A stretch of DNA of 43,105 bases. It comes from Fluviicola sp. (lineage in GTDB: Bacteria; Bacteroidota; Bacteroidia; Flavobacteriales_D; Crocinitomicaceae). Where the stretch lies: contig JAIRJW010000026.1 of NCBI GenBank assembly GCA_031260455.1, positions 1-43,105 on the forward strand. Reading direction: 5' to 3'. This document shows positions 8,303-17,847 of the stretch, one piece after another (the first letter of the stretch is position 1; each line of letters opens with the position of its first letter). The translations under genes and the position numbers were made by a program. Below the pieces are notes generated by a model, which saw only the letters and a list, made by a program, of their open reading frames with translations, did not search any database and was not told the DNA's origin.

Positions 8303-9700
8303 ATGAGAAGAGGAAATTCACTGATCCAGCATATTGACTGGTGGCTGCTAGTGATAGTAGTGATCATGTTGGGTATGGGAATTGCCAATGTATATTCTGC
8401 AGCCTATAATCCGGACCATCCGGATATTTTCGATTTTTCGCAAAAATACGGAAAACAGATCATGTGGGTGGGAATCTCCGGCTTTCTGGGTTTTCTGGTA
8501 TTTTTGATAGATTCGGATATTTACAGGAAGTTTGCCGTTCCGATTTACCTGTTTTGTTTTTCGCTGCTGATTGTTGTTCTCTTTACGCCGCCGATTAATG
8601 GTGCCAGGGCCTGGCTGGGAATTGGCTCTCTGGGAATTCAGCCTGCTGAGTTTATGAAGATCGGTACAGCGATAGCTCTTTCACGTTATATATCTACGGT
8701 AAATGTAAAAAATCAGAATATCCGGACGGTACTGATCGCATTAGCCATCGTCATGGTACCGATGGTGCTGATTCTGCTTCAGCCTGATGCGGGAACATTT
8801 GTGGTCTTTACATCATTTTTCTTCGTTTTGTACCGGGAAGGAATCACTTTTGATCCGCTGGTATTGAAGATCGTCAACATATTTCCGGGAGTTCGTTTCA
8901 AAGAAACATGGGTGGGAAGCCACTTTATCCCGATCTTGTTTTACGTTGTTTTCCTGTCAGTTGTAACGCTTTTGATGAGTAGAAATAAATATGAATTCAC
9001 CTTTATGCGTGGTGTTTTGATTCCCGGATTTTACGGTGTTGTGACAGTTATTACTGTGATTGCTTTCATCGCTTACCTGATTTTGCGCTGGATTTCGTCC
9101 AAACGGGACCACCGGAGAGTTTTGCTTGTTATTATTTCCGGCTGGGTTTTGTCTGTGGCTGTATCCGCAACGGTAAACTTCTCGTTTTCCAGCCTTGCCC
9201 CTCACCAGAAGGACCGTATTGAGTTGGTTCTTGGTTTGCGAAAAGACGACGACGGAAAAGACTACAATCGGAATCGTGCTATGGCAGCAGTGGGTTCCGG
9301 TGGACTTTTCGGAAAAGGGTACAAAAAAGCGAGTGTTGCGAGTGTGCGTTCCAACCATGTTCCGGAAAGTGAAACCGATTTCATCTTCTGTCCTCTGGCG
9401 GAAGAATGGGGATTCATGGGAAGTCTGGCGATCGTCATTTTGTTCATGGGAATGCTTTTCCGGATCATTGTGATTGCAGAACGACAACGTTCCACCTTTA
9501 ACCGGGTTTATGCTTATTGTGTGGCGATGATCGTCTTCTATCACTTTGCCGTTAATATTGGGATGAACATCGGATTAGCTCCGGTAATCGGAATTCCATT
9601 GCCGTTTTTCAGCTACGGAGGCTCGTCGTTGATGTCTTTCTCCATGCTCTTGTTTATCCTGCTGAAACTGGATAGCCAAAGAAGAGATGTGCTGTTTTAA
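8303..9700 (+). CDS. rodA: Peptidoglycan glycosyltransferase RodA (SEDS family)
   Basis: RodA polymerises lipid II into glycan strands as partner of PBP2. This 465-residue multi-pass protein shows the SEDS signatures: the motif NGARAWLGIG near residue 95, the Q-P-D-G-T segment around 157, PHQKDRI near 302, FIFCPLAEEWGF around 360-371, and IPLPFFSYGGSS near the C-terminus. It is longer than the roughly 370 residues of E. coli RodA because of extra hydrophobic sequence in the middle, which I associate with Bacteroidota members. The ATG follows the mrdA stop directly, so it is the last gene of the operon. A hairpin rich in A and T comes 10 bases after the stop. Confidence 0.94.
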   Translation: MRRGNSLIQHIDWWLLVIVVIMLGMGIANVYSAAYNPDHPDIFDFSQKYGKQIMWVGISGFLGFLVFLIDSDIYRKFAVPIYLFCFSLLIVVLFTPPINGARAWLGIGSLGIQPAEFMKIGTAIALSRYISTVNVKNQNIRTVLIALAIVMVPMVLILLQPDAGTFVVFTSFFFVLYREGITFDPLVLKIVNIFPGVRFKETWVGSHFIPILFYVVFLSVVTLLMSRNKYEFTFMRGVLIPGFYGVVTVITVIAFIAYLILRWISSKRDHRRVLLVIISGWVLSVAVSATVNFSFSSLAPHQKDRIELVLGLRKDDDGKDYNRNRAMAAVGSGGLFGKGYKKASVASVRSNHVPESETDFIFCPLAEEWGFMGSLAIVILFMGMLFRIIVIAERQRSTFNRVYAYCVAMIVFYHFAVNIGMNIGLAPVIGIPLPFFSYGGSSLMSFSMLLFILLKLDSQRRDVLF

Positions 9701-9710
9701 TTTAAGATGT

Positions 9711-9742
9711 AAAAATTCAAGTTAAATTCGTTGAATTTTTTT
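9711..9742 (+). terminator. Terminator of the mreCD-mrdA-rodA operon
   Basis: AAAAATTCAA at 9711-9720 is complementary to TTGAATTTTT at 9731-9740, with a 10-base loop. The U-rich right arm continues with TT, G and further T. It is A/T-rich but well placed just after rodA. Confidence 0.55.
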
Positions 9743-9884
9743 GGTTTTTCCATTATCAATTAATTTCCCTTAGTCTTGCCTAATGAATTTGTCTATAACG
9801 TTTGTTTCCTGAAATCTGCATTGGAACTGAACCAAAATGATTCCTTGTCGTGGCAAAAAAGTCCGGGAATGATGGGGATCTCAT

Positions 9885-10310
9885 TTAGTTTTTAATGAGT
9901 ATAATGGTACCGATATCGGTGTTTTCCTTTTTACCGACAGTCACTTTTTTACTGACTGCCTCAAAGGTATGGTAATCGTCATCGTTGTTCGGAATATTGT
10001 TACCTGGGTGAAGGATCTTACTGTATCCGAAAATGGTGTAATTGCCTGGTTGTAAAAACTTAAATTTGAAAGAACCGTCATACGAAGATTCTATTTTGTC
10101 ATCGTACATAGTATTTCCATCACCGTAAATAATATATAAATTTTCCGTAGCTCCCGGGTAAGTAACCGTATCCGTACAGAGTCCGTTGATGTATAAGCGC
10201 TCGTAAACAATGATGTTTCCGGAGATTGAAGCGCGGCCTCCTGCACCTTCTGCTTTTTTACATGCAACCAAGACGGATAAGATGGAAAGTCCGAAAATTA
10301 GTTTTTTCAT
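9885..10310 (-). CDS. Small lipoprotein with an Ig-like/carboxypeptidase-regulatory-like fold
   Basis: This 141-residue protein has a lipoprotein signal: Lys-Lys start, hydrophobic core and a VAC lipobox with Cys at about residue 17, then Lys-Lys. The mature part reads like a single prealbumin/carboxypeptidase-regulatory-type beta-sandwich. It starts with ISGNIIVYE, has YDGSFKFKFLQPGNYTIFGYSK in the middle (the S-F-x-F-x-x-L-x-P-G-x-Y pattern), and ends with a strand reading IGTIILI. This fold usually acts as a binding or structural module in surface proteins. It stands alone on the minus strand between two plus-strand operons. I cannot assign a partner. Lipidation is confident; the fold is inferred from the pattern. 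Confidence 0.7.
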   Translation of the reverse strand: MKKLIFGLSILSVLVACKKAEGAGGRASISGNIIVYERLYINGLCTDTVTYPGATENLYIIYGDGNTMYDDKIESSYDGSFKFKFLQPGNYTIFGYSKILHPGNNIPNNDDDYHTFEAVSKKVTVGKKENTDIGTIILIKN

Positions 10311-10492
10311 GAGTTTAACATAGTTTATTGATTCACAATATTAAGAGAATTTTAATCAAATATTACTTGTAAAATGAGGAATTGCGAAATAAAAAGAAAT
10401 TTTTGGGTACTTTTCGCGAAATTTTGCGTCTGATGTTTGGATTATGATATGAAAGATTCGTAACATTAAGCACTATTAAATGAAAACTACAC

Positions 10493-13400
10493 ATGAAATT
10501 GCTACCTTTCTTTAAAACAGCTTGTTTTATGCTGATGCTATTTGCAGTAAAAGATGCAACAGCTCAAGTTGTTATCAATGAATATTCCTGTTCCAATATA
10601 AGCGGCCCGATGGATGCTTTCGGAGAACGTGAGGATTGGGTCGAATTGTATAATGCAGGTTCCGGCTCCGTTGATCTTACCGGGTATTATCTGTCTGATA
10701 ATAACAATAATCCACAGAAATGGCAGATTCCTTCCGGTTCGATTCCGGCTAACGGATATAAAATGATTTATTGTAGCGGAAGAGGCGTTGTTTCGGGCAA
10801 TGAATTGCATCCAAACTTCAACCTGGCTCAAACGTCAAATGAGTGGTTTATCCTGACAAGTCCGGCAGGTGTTACGGTGGATTTTGTGAAGCTGACTCAA
10901 ATGACAAAACAGAATCATTCCATTGGGCGCCAGACAAATGGGGCGGCTACCTGGAAATTGTTCCTTACGCCAACTCCGGGAACTTCCAATGCTGGGGGAA
11001 TCAATTTTTATACTGCAACTCCTGTATTTAGTGTTGTACCGGGATTTTATTCCGCAACTCAGAATGTCACAATCACCTGTCCGGATCCAGCAGCAACGAT
11101 TCGTTACACCACTGATGGTTCCGAGCCGACAAGCACCTCCACATTGTATTCAACTCCAGTTTCCATTACTACTACCAAAGTGCTGAGAGCAAAGGCTTTC
11201 TCCACAAATGAGCCGAGTTTTACTATGTCCGGAACTTACTTTATCAACGTGAACCATACGGTTCCGGTTGTTTCTGTTGCGGGTGCGGGAAGTAATTCCG
11301 TGGCAACTTTGCTGAACGGAAGCAGTTCGATCCAGCCTCAGGGCTTCTTTGAATTGTGGGAAGCAGACAAATCGTTTGCTGATAACGGAGAAGGCGAGTT
11401 TAATAAGCACGGAAATGATTCCTGGTCATACGGTCAGCGAGGGTTTGACTTCGTTATGCGGGATGAATTCGGTTATAACCATGAAATTGAGCACAAGATT
11501 TTCCCAAATAAGTCAAGAGACCATTTCCAGCGGTTGATACTCAAAGCGGCAGCCAACGACAACTATTCTTTTCAGTCCGGAGGTGCACATATTCGCGATG
11601 CATTTGTGGCTCAGCTTTCTCAAAATGCAGGTTTAAAATTGGACGAACGTACCTGGAGACCGTGTGTGGTGTATGTAAACGGACAGTATTGGGGAGTTTA
11701 CGAAATCCGGGAAAAAGCGGACGATCACGACTTTACAAAGTATTATGATAATCAGGATAAATACCACTTACAGTATTTGAAAACCTGGGGTTCAACCTGG
11801 GAAGAATATGGTACACCCAATGCACTTCCGGCATGGAACAGTTTGAAAAACTACATCAACAGTAATAATATGGGAGTTGCTGCCAATTTCCATTACGTAG
11901 ACAGCTTGCTGAACTGGGAATCGCTGGTGGATTATTTCGTGATAAACTCTTACACCGTATGTAAGGACTGGCTCAATTGGAATACGGCATGGTGGCGGGG
12001 AACAGACCCGAATGGAGACAAGAAAAAGTGGCGTTATACCTTATGGGATATGGATGCTACTTTCGGGCATTATACCAACTATACCGGAATTCCGGACCAG
12101 ACTGCCAATGCGGATCCCTGTAACGCAGAAAACCTTCCAAATCCCGGAGGTCAGGGGCATACAGCTATTCTGAAGAAACTGATTGCTGAAAACCCGACAG
12201 TTAAGCAATATTATATCTCGCGCTACATTGATTTGGTCAACACCTATTTCTCCTGTACGTACATGAATACTTTGCTGGATAGCATGATCAGTCAGATTGC
12301 TCCTGAAATGCCACAGCAATGTACCAGATGGGGAGGAACGGTGGCAGGCTGGCAAGCAAATGTGCAGTCCCTGAAGAATTTTATTAACCAGCGGTGTGTG
12401 GCTTTGAACCAGGGCATGACAGATTGTTATCAGGTAACTGGTCCGAGTGCAGTTGTAGTTCAGGTGAGCCCGGCAAACTCGGGAGAAGTGAAAGTAAATT
12501 CCATTTGGGCACCTGCATATCCATGGAATGCAAATTACTTCGGAGGAATTCAGACTAATCTCATTGCCCGGCCACTTACGGGTTATGCATTTTCACATTG
12601 GGAATATACTGCCAATACGCTGACAGCCGCTGCTGCGGAAGATACGAACTCGATGGATATTGTTGCCCCGGTAACCATCACGGCAGTTTTCATAGTTGAC
12701 AACCCTGATCTGGATGGTGATGGTTGTCTGAATGTGGACGAGATTGCTGCTGGGACTGATCCGAATAACCCGGATACGGATGGCGACGGTAAAAACGATT
12801 GTAATGAAATCGGACCTGATCCTGCAAATCCGCTGGATACGGATGGCGATGGAATTATCGATGCATTGGAATCCAGCCAGAATGATGCGGATGGTGATGG
12901 TGTGAATGATGAAAATGACCCGGCCAATAACGATCCGTGCATCCCGAATCCGAATGCTGGTCCTTGTGATCAGGATGGTGACGGTTTGACAAATGCCCAG
13001 GAAACAACAGCCGGAACAAATCCAACAAACCCGGACACAGATGGTGACGGGATTAACGATGGCGATGAGGTAACGAACGGAACCAACCCATTGGATCCAT
13101 GTGATCCGCCGAATGCAACTCCACAATGTAATGTTGACACGGATGGAGACGGACTTCTGGATGGAACGGAAATACTTTATGGAACGGATCCGAATAACCC
13201 GGATACAGACGGTGACGGCATCAACGATGGAGATGAAATTGCAAACGGAACTAATCCGCTGGATCCTTGTGACCCGAACCCGGTAGGAGCAAGCTGCTTC
13301 TTAGGATTTCATATGCCAACAGCTTTCTCTCCGAACGGAGATGGGTTGAATGATTATCTGGCACCACGCATCGGGCGCGATGTGGTATCGTTCACCTGGT

Positions 13401-13576
13401 ATTTATACGATCGCTGGGGGAATAGAATGGTCACAAGTTCCGATCCGAATTTCAAATGGGACGGAATCTTTAACGGTGCGAAAGTAAATACAGGTGTCTA
13501 TGCTTATCAGGCCATTGTCACTTTTGCGGATGGTAAGAAAGAAACCTACACAGGCAATGTAACCGTAACAAGATGA
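10493..13576 (+). CDS. T9SS-secreted CotH-kinase protein with lamin-tail, chitobiase-C and TSP3 repeats (type B sorting)
   Basis: This is a 1027-residue multidomain exported protein. In order it has a signal peptide ending in a Thr-Ala-Gln at about residue 25; a lamin-tail domain (about 26-160, with VVINEYSCS and the DLTGYYLSD turn); a chitobiase/hexosaminidase C-terminal-like domain (about 176-252, with [11 protein letters not shown]); a CotH kinase-like domain (about 259-639, ending in [14 protein letters not shown]); an InlB-like module (about 646-739, with FSHWEY); and thrombospondin type 3 calcium-binding repeats (about 736-933, many DTDGDG motifs). It ends in a gliding-motility C-terminal domain of T9SS type B (about 940-1027, with [12 protein letters not shown] and YDRWGN). 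CotH proteins include spore-coat protein kinases; activity here is inferred. The stop overlaps the next gene, the PorP/SprF partner. Confidence 0.9.
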   Translation: MKLLPFFKTACFMLMLFAVKDATAQVVINEYSCSNISGPMDAFGEREDWVELYNAGSGSVDLTGYYLSDNNNNPQKWQIPSGSIPANGYKMIYCSGRGVVSGNELHPNFNLAQTSNEWFILTSPAGVTVDFVKLTQMTKQNHSIGRQTNGAATWKLFLTPTPGTSNAGGINFYTATPVFSVVPGFYSATQNVTITCPDPAATIRYTTDGSEPTSTSTLYSTPVSITTTKVLRAKAFSTNEPSFTMSGTYFINVNHTVPVVSVAGAGSNSVATLLNGSSSIQPQGFFELWEADKSFADNGEGEFNKHGNDSWSYGQRGFDFVMRDEFGYNHEIEHKIFPNKSRDHFQRLILKAAANDNYSFQSGGAHIRDAFVAQLSQNAGLKLDERTWRPCVVYVNGQYWGVYEIREKADDHDFTKYYDNQDKYHLQYLKTWGSTWEEYGTPNALPAWNSLKNYINSNNMGVAANFHYVDSLLNWESLVDYFVINSYTVCKDWLNWNTAWWRGTDPNGDKKKWRYTLWDMDATFGHYTNYTGIPDQTANADPCNAENLPNPGGQGHTAILKKLIAENPTVKQYYISRYIDLVNTYFSCTYMNTLLDSMISQIAPEMPQQCTRWGGTVAGWQANVQSLKNFINQRCVALNQGMTDCYQVTGPSAVVVQVSPANSGEVKVNSIWAPAYPWNANYFGGIQTNLIARPLTGYAFSHWEYTANTLTAAAAEDTNSMDIVAPVTITAVFIVDNPDLDGDGCLNVDEIAAGTDPNNPDTDGDGKNDCNEIGPDPANPLDTDGDGIIDALESSQNDADGDGVNDENDPANNDPCIPNPNAGPCDQDGDGLTNAQETTAGTNPTNPDTDGDGINDGDEVTNGTNPLDPCDPPNATPQCNVDTDGDGLLDGTEILYGTDPNNPDTDGDGINDGDEIANGTNPLDPCDPNPVGASCFLGFHMPTAFSPNGDGLNDYLAPRIGRDVVSFTWYLYDRWGNRMVTSSDPNFKWDGIFNGAKVNTGVYAYQAIVTFADGKKETYTGNVTVTR

Positions 13577-14619
13577 TCATAAGAAAAAGCATACCAGTGC
13601 TGATATTGCTGACAGGCTTGTCGGCCAGTGCCCAGGATTTTCATGTTACCCAGATTCTTCAGTCCCCGAATTTACTGAATCCCGGAGCTGTCGGAGTGTA
13701 TGACGGCTGGGAGAGAGTAGCTGTACAACACCGCAATCAATGGCTGGCTGGCGGAACTACATACATGACAACAGGAGTTACCGCAGATGCCAACTTTTTC
13801 AAGGATGATCGGAATTCCAGAGCTCATCTTGGAGCCGGGATTCAATTTTACAATGATATAGCCGGACATTCTGGTTATGGCTTGCAAACCGGTTCCCTGA
13901 TCGTTTCGGGTATTTTACCAGTGGGGAATGGCAGTCAGTTATCTTTGGGAATCCAGGGAGGAATCGGCAATCGTTCCGGAAATACGTCACGGTTGATCTA
14001 CGATTCGCAATGGAATGGAAACGGAGACTATGATCCGGCGATCACAAGTGGAGAAACCGGGAGTTTGAGCTCATTCATTTATATGGATGCATCTGCCGGA
14101 ATTTTCTACCAGTTTGATGGAGAACAGAGTACTTTCGCCCGGAACTACGATATGAAATTCCAGGCTGGGTTTGCCGGGTATCATTTGAATGCCCCGATTT
14201 TGAAATACCGCACGGGTTCTGAAGAGCAGCTGGCTCGAAAATATGTTGCAATGGTTAAGTACTCGATGGACATTCCGGATACCAAGCTGGCCTTTGATGC
14301 TCAGTTTGTCCAGTTTATCCAGGGAGGCCATTACGAGTCCATCCTGGGACTGATCCTCAGACGACGCTTTCAGGATGGGGGTAAAATTACGGGACTGAAC
14401 CAGGATGCTTTTTTCGGGCTGGGAGTTTATACTCGTCTGAAAGATGCTATTGCACCTACGATGCAGATCGATTGGAGAGGATTTCACTTTGGGGTTTCGT
14501 ATGATATTACTTTGTCTGCCTTGAGATATGGGTATAAAGGCGGAAGTCTGGAGCTTTCTTTGAGTTACACAAACATGAATAATGCTTTGTTTAAGACCCG
14601 GAGAAAGGGCTTCAGGTAG
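13573..14619 (+). CDS. PorP/SprF family type IX secretion membrane protein
   Basis: This 348-residue protein starts with a signal peptide ending in Ser-Ala-Gln near residue 21. It continues with the PorP/SprF opening, in which an F-x-x-T/S-Q-x-x-x-x-P-x-x-x-N-P-A pattern appears as [14 protein letters not shown], and then runs on as outer-membrane beta strands. Members of this family accompany T9SS cargo with type B sorting domains and are needed for their secretion or surface anchoring. The ATG overlaps the stop of the upstream CotH cargo gene by 4 bases, so the two are translationally coupled and form a cargo-plus-partner pair. It is not the housekeeping porP itself, since no other porKLMN genes are near. 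Confidence 0.88.
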   Translation: MIIRKSIPVLILLTGLSASAQDFHVTQILQSPNLLNPGAVGVYDGWERVAVQHRNQWLAGGTTYMTTGVTADANFFKDDRNSRAHLGAGIQFYNDIAGHSGYGLQTGSLIVSGILPVGNGSQLSLGIQGGIGNRSGNTSRLIYDSQWNGNGDYDPAITSGETGSLSSFIYMDASAGIFYQFDGEQSTFARNYDMKFQAGFAGYHLNAPILKYRTGSEEQLARKYVAMVKYSMDIPDTKLAFDAQFVQFIQGGHYESILGLILRRRFQDGGKITGLNQDAFFGLGVYTRLKDAIAPTMQIDWRGFHFGVSYDITLSALRYGYKGGSLELSLSYTNMNNALFKTRRKGFR

Positions 14620-14749
14620 TTCACTTATCTGCCTCTTCGGGTAATAGTCGGAGTACACCATGCCTGCGTAAAAACTTTGAATCATTGATCTTCAGAGTTG
14701 TTGACAATTAATTCCCGGTAAACTACAACGTTTTTCCATTTAAAAACCG

Positions 14750-14757
14750 TACTTTTG
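14750..14757 (+). promoter_or_regulatory. Bacteroidota -7 promoter motif for purH
   Basis: TACTTTTG fits TAnnTTTG. The ATG follows 41 bases later at 14799, so this transcript has a real leader. The leader includes a small inverted repeat AAATCA/TGATTT (about 14765-14779). No known purine riboswitch core is visible. Confidence 0.45.
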
Positions 14758-14798
14758 CGCCCTCAAATCAGCTTGATTTGCAGGTGTAAATTCGAAAT

Positions 14799-16331
14799 AT
14801 GGAAAACGCAAAAAAAATTACAGGAGCTTTAATTTCAGTTTATTACAAAGATGGTCTGGAACCAATTGTACGTAAATTGCACGAAGAAAATGTGACTATT
14901 TACTCGACAGGAGGAACACAAACTTTTATTGAAGGTTTGGGAATTCCTGTAATTCCTGTAGAATCTGTGACATCATATCCTGAAATTTTTGGTGGGCGTG
15001 TAAAAACACTGCATCCCGCTATTTTCGGAGGAATCCTGTACAGAAGAAACCTGAAGGGAGATCTGAATCAGGCGAAACAATTTGATATTCCGGCGATTGA
15101 TCTGGTGATTGTAGATTTGTATCCGTTTGAAGAAACAGTTGCTTCCGGTGCGGAGCACCAGGCAATTATTGAGAAAATTGATATCGGTGGAATCTCATTG
15201 ATTCGCGCAGCTGCAAAAAATTACAATGATGTAGTGATTATTCCATCTGTTAACCAATACAGCGAATTCCTTTCGATTCTGGATAAGCAGGGGGCAACAA
15301 CCAGCCAGGAGCAAAGAAAACATTTTGCAAAATTGGCATTCATGGTTTCTTCCCATTACGATACGCACATTTTCAACTATTTCAATGAGGGAGAAGAAAT
15401 GCCTGTGTTCAAGCAAAGTATTTTGCAGAACCAATCGTTGCGCTATGGCGAAAACCCGCATCAGAAAGGATGGTTCCATGGAGATTTTGCCGCATTGTTT
15501 GACCAGGTTCATGGAAAAGAACTTTCCTATAACAATTTGCTGGATATAGATGCAGCTGTACAATTAATGTCTGAGTTCGAAAAAAATGATCCGACTTTTG
15601 CGATTCTGAAGCATAACAATGCATGTGGATTGGCAACACGTCCGACATTGGTTCAGGCATATACTGATGCACTGGCAGGAGATCCGACATCCGCGTTTGG
15701 AGGGATTTTGATCGCAAACAGAACCATTGATGCTGAAACAGCAAACCGGATCAATGATTTATTCTGCGAAGTGGTGATTGCTCCAGGATTTGATATAGCT
15801 GCTGAAGAAGTTCTAAAAAGCAAGAAAAACCGCATTTTGTTGATTCAAAAGGCAGTGGAATTGCCGAAACGCCAGTTTAGAACATTGTTGAATGGAGTCT
15901 TGGAGCAGGATAAAGATATGCTTTCCGAAACAGCAACAGATTTCGAATCAAAAACCAAAACAGTTCCAACGGCTCAGGAAGTGGAGGATTTGATTTTTGC
16001 TAATAAACTCGTGAAACATACCAAATCCAATACGATTGTTCTGGCGAAGAACGGACAACTGGTTGCCAGCGGAACCGGACAAACGTCCCGTGTAGATGCT
16101 TTGCGCCAGGCCATTGAGAAAGCAAAATCATTCGGTTTCGATTTAAAAGGAGCAGTGATGGCATCCGATGCATTCTTCCCGTTCCCTGATTGTGTTGAAA
16201 TTGCTCATCTGGCTGGAATTACAGCAGTTGTTCAACCAGGCGGATCAATCAAAGATGAACTATCCATTGATTATTGCAACAAAAACGGGATGGCAATGGT
16301 GTTTACAGGAAACAGACATTTTAAGCATTAA
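14799..16331 (+). CDS. purH: Bifunctional AICAR transformylase / IMP cyclohydrolase
   Basis: PurH performs the last two steps of de novo purine synthesis: formylation of AICAR with 10-formyl-THF, then ring closure to IMP. The 510-residue length is normal. The N-terminal cyclohydrolase domain has the MGS-like fold with STGGT near residue 35 and GGRVKTLHP near 65-73. The transformylase domain carries KHNNACG from about Lys271-His272, the catalytic pair of the family, and further on SDAFFPFPD and a QPGGSIKD motif. The usual start motif LISVSDK is here LISVYYK. In many Bacteroidota purH lies directly before mreB; here a two-gene cassette separates them. Confidence 0.96.
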   Translation: MENAKKITGALISVYYKDGLEPIVRKLHEENVTIYSTGGTQTFIEGLGIPVIPVESVTSYPEIFGGRVKTLHPAIFGGILYRRNLKGDLNQAKQFDIPAIDLVIVDLYPFEETVASGAEHQAIIEKIDIGGISLIRAAAKNYNDVVIIPSVNQYSEFLSILDKQGATTSQEQRKHFAKLAFMVSSHYDTHIFNYFNEGEEMPVFKQSILQNQSLRYGENPHQKGWFHGDFAALFDQVHGKELSYNNLLDIDAAVQLMSEFEKNDPTFAILKHNNACGLATRPTLVQAYTDALAGDPTSAFGGILIANRTIDAETANRINDLFCEVVIAPGFDIAAEEVLKSKKNRILLIQKAVELPKRQFRTLLNGVLEQDKDMLSETATDFESKTKTVPTAQEVEDLIFANKLVKHTKSNTIVLAKNGQLVASGTGQTSRVDALRQAIEKAKSFGFDLKGAVMASDAFFPFPDCVEIAHLAGITAVVQPGGSIKDELSIDYCNKNGMAMVFTGNRHFKH

Positions 16332-16513
16332 ATAAAGACTTCCTGATACTATCATTAAGGTAACGAAAGGCTGCCCCATTGAATGCAGTAGGGTGGTTTC
16401 TACAAAACTGGACGAAGTTTTGATTCTAAGCACCTATTTAAAGAGCCATAATTACTAACATTATCCAATAGATTGACCAGCTTGATGTTATCTAAACAAT
16501 TATTCCTATCTTT

Positions 16514-16522
16514 AGGGAGCAA
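16514..16522 (+). repeat. 9-base direct repeat, left copy flanking the Panacea cassette
   Basis: AGGGAGCAA occurs here and again at 17817-17825, just outside the two-gene cassette on each side. It could be a duplicated target site, or chance: a shared 9-mer between two spacers of about 200 bases is not rare. Confidence 0.25.
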
Positions 16523-16526
16523 TCAC

Positions 16527-16534
16527 TATATTTG
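16527..16534 (+). promoter_or_regulatory. Bacteroidota -7 promoter motif for the Panacea cassette
   Basis: TATATTTG matches TAnnTTTG and lies 27 bases before the ATG at 16562. It shows the cassette has its own promoter and does not rely on purH transcription. Confidence 0.5.
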
Positions 16535-16561
16535 CACCCCTAATAAGGACAAAAAAGCAAC

Positions 16562-17176
16562 ATGGAGCAATCAAAAATAAACAGTTTACTTCAAGAGAAA
16601 ATCGGGAATTTAATCCTCTTTTTCTCTAACGGAGAGAAAACAAGCCTTATTAAGATTTTGAAATTGTTGTATATAGCTGATGAAACAGCTATCAAAAAGT
16701 ATGGTGCTCCGATTTCCTGGCTTGAGTACAAAGCATGGATGAGAGGTCCCGTAGCGTCTGACTTGTTCGATGAAGCTGAAAGAATTACTGAAAAGAGATC
16801 TGAGGTATCTGGTGGTCTGGATATGAGTGAATATATGGATGTAATTCTTGACAATGAGATTCGTGATCAGAAACACACAATGAGCATATCTCCCCTTAAA
16901 GAATTTGACGACTCTGAGTTTTCTGATGCCGAGATAAAAATACTTGATCAAGTTAAAAAAGATTTCGGATCATTATCTGTAACTAAACTTGTTCACATAA
17001 CACATGCTGAAGATAGTTTATGGGACCAGACTGTAAAGGCGAATGATCTTAAAAAAGCTTTTAAGATTAGTGCAAGAACGGATTATCCGATTTCAATTTT
17101 CAAGTTATTAAAAGGTAAAAAAATAGAGGCATATAAACACGCCTTAGATATATTGGAGCATGAAATGACGTTCTAA
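16562..17176 (+). CDS. Panacea (DUF4065) domain protein, candidate antitoxin
   Basis: This 204-residue protein has the Panacea/SocA-like pattern over about residues 12-75: helices leading to KILKLLYIADETAIKKYG, then an S-W-L-E-Y-K-A-W-M-R-GPV segment and S-D-L-F-D, which match the family's L-x-Y-x-A-D, the central aromatic-rich stretch, and G-P-V signature. Panacea domains serve as antitoxins that neutralise many unrelated toxins in two-gene systems. The fit is strengthened by the abutting second gene (ATG directly after this stop), the antitoxin-first order, and a private promoter. The C-terminal half (about 110-204) is acidic to basic helical sequence ending in a Glu-rich tail. It is A/T-rich compared with its purH and mreB neighbours, suggesting acquisition. 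Its antitoxin function is inferred. Confidence 0.75.
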   Translation: MEQSKINSLLQEKIGNLILFFSNGEKTSLIKILKLLYIADETAIKKYGAPISWLEYKAWMRGPVASDLFDEAERITEKRSEVSGGLDMSEYMDVILDNEIRDQKHTMSISPLKEFDDSEFSDAEIKILDQVKKDFGSLSVTKLVHITHAEDSLWDQTVKANDLKKAFKISARTDYPISIFKLLKGKKIEAYKHALDILEHEMTF

Positions 17177-17662
17177 ATGGCCACTACAATACTGAAGTTT
17201 AACCAGCGAACTATTCTAAAAATATCTGACTACTCCTTCGACGGAGATACCTTCAAACCCAGGTATTTAATTATTCTGTATAAGGATTCGGATATCATTG
17301 TATATGCTACTGTCTCTAAATCTCAACTATTTCCTCCAAAATATGAGACTGCTGATCGAAAGTTGAAAGATTTAAAAGGGGAATATTGGTGTTTTAAATT
17401 TACTAGTGGAGAAGTTGTTGGAAATAAGGACTTCTGTTTTCCGGAAACCTCTTATGTAAATGTCCATCACAGTCCGGGAGTTTTTGAAACAACACTTGAG
17501 GAACTTCTAAAAAAATATCCCGATACTATTAGTGAGAAGGCAATTTTAGATAAAAAGATATTCGGAGAACTTCTCTACTGCGTTTACAAGAGTTCATTTC
17601 TGAAAAGAAAAATCAAAAAACTTTTACAACCAACTTTGGAACGTATTTTTGGACCTCTTTAA
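17177..17662 (+). CDS. Uncharacterised 161-residue protein, candidate toxin partner of the Panacea protein
   Basis: I do not recognise this protein with certainty. It starts on the base after the Panacea stop, so the pair is surely co-expressed. The first half is beta-rich: FKPRYLIILYKDSDIIVYATVSKSQ at about residues 26-50 is reminiscent of the PemK/MazF-like small barrel, where two strands are separated by a short turn and followed by Thr/Ser. A CFKF...F pattern at about 73-86 and an ETSYVNV strand at about 90-96 follow. The C-terminal third is helical and strongly basic (KSSFLKRKIKKLL), which could bind RNA. No lone catalytic motif can be named. By position it is the likely toxin, but it might be a substrate-binding or regulatory partner. 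Confidence 0.5.
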   Translation: MATTILKFNQRTILKISDYSFDGDTFKPRYLIILYKDSDIIVYATVSKSQLFPPKYETADRKLKDLKGEYWCFKFTSGEVVGNKDFCFPETSYVNVHHSPGVFETTLEELLKKYPDTISEKAILDKKIFGELLYCVYKSSFLKRKIKKLLQPTLERIFGPL

Positions 17663-17781
17663 AATAGTTGTTAATATTTTGAACAAGGTTACACAGACTG
17701 GTGATTTACCTCTATGGCGATGGTTCGGCGGAAAAGAGAATAAATTGATCTGACAGAAACAGATTTTTCGATTATTTAATC

Positions 17782-17789
17782 TAATTTTG
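17782..17789 (+). promoter_or_regulatory. Bacteroidota -7 promoter motif for mreB
   Basis: TAATTTTG fits TAnnTTTG, 58 bases before the mreB ATG at 17848. The leader also contains a purine-rich GGAG about 9 bases before the start, one of few Shine-Dalgarno-like sites in the window. mreB is thus independent of both purH and the Panacea cassette. Confidence 0.5.
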
Positions 17790-17816
17790 TAACAATTTCC
17801 CGGGAATTACGAATAA

Positions 17817-17825
17817 AGGGAGCAA
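17817..17825 (+). repeat. 9-base direct repeat, right copy flanking the Panacea cassette
   Basis: This is the second copy of AGGGAGCAA, lying in the mreB leader. See the left copy at 16514-16522; the two bracket the cassette. Confidence 0.25.
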
Positions 17826-17847
17826 AACGCAAAAAGGAGCGCGCCAG

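Noticed and set aside
12583..13126. Long minus-strand open frames within the CotH gene
   Set aside because: Ser/Pro- and Ile/Arg-rich translations are shadows of the repeated Asp/Gly/Asn codons on the plus strand.
14758..14798. Possible purine riboswitch before purH
   Set aside because: The leader is only about 41 bases with a small A/T hairpin and lacks the conserved core and two-loop structure of a purine riboswitch.
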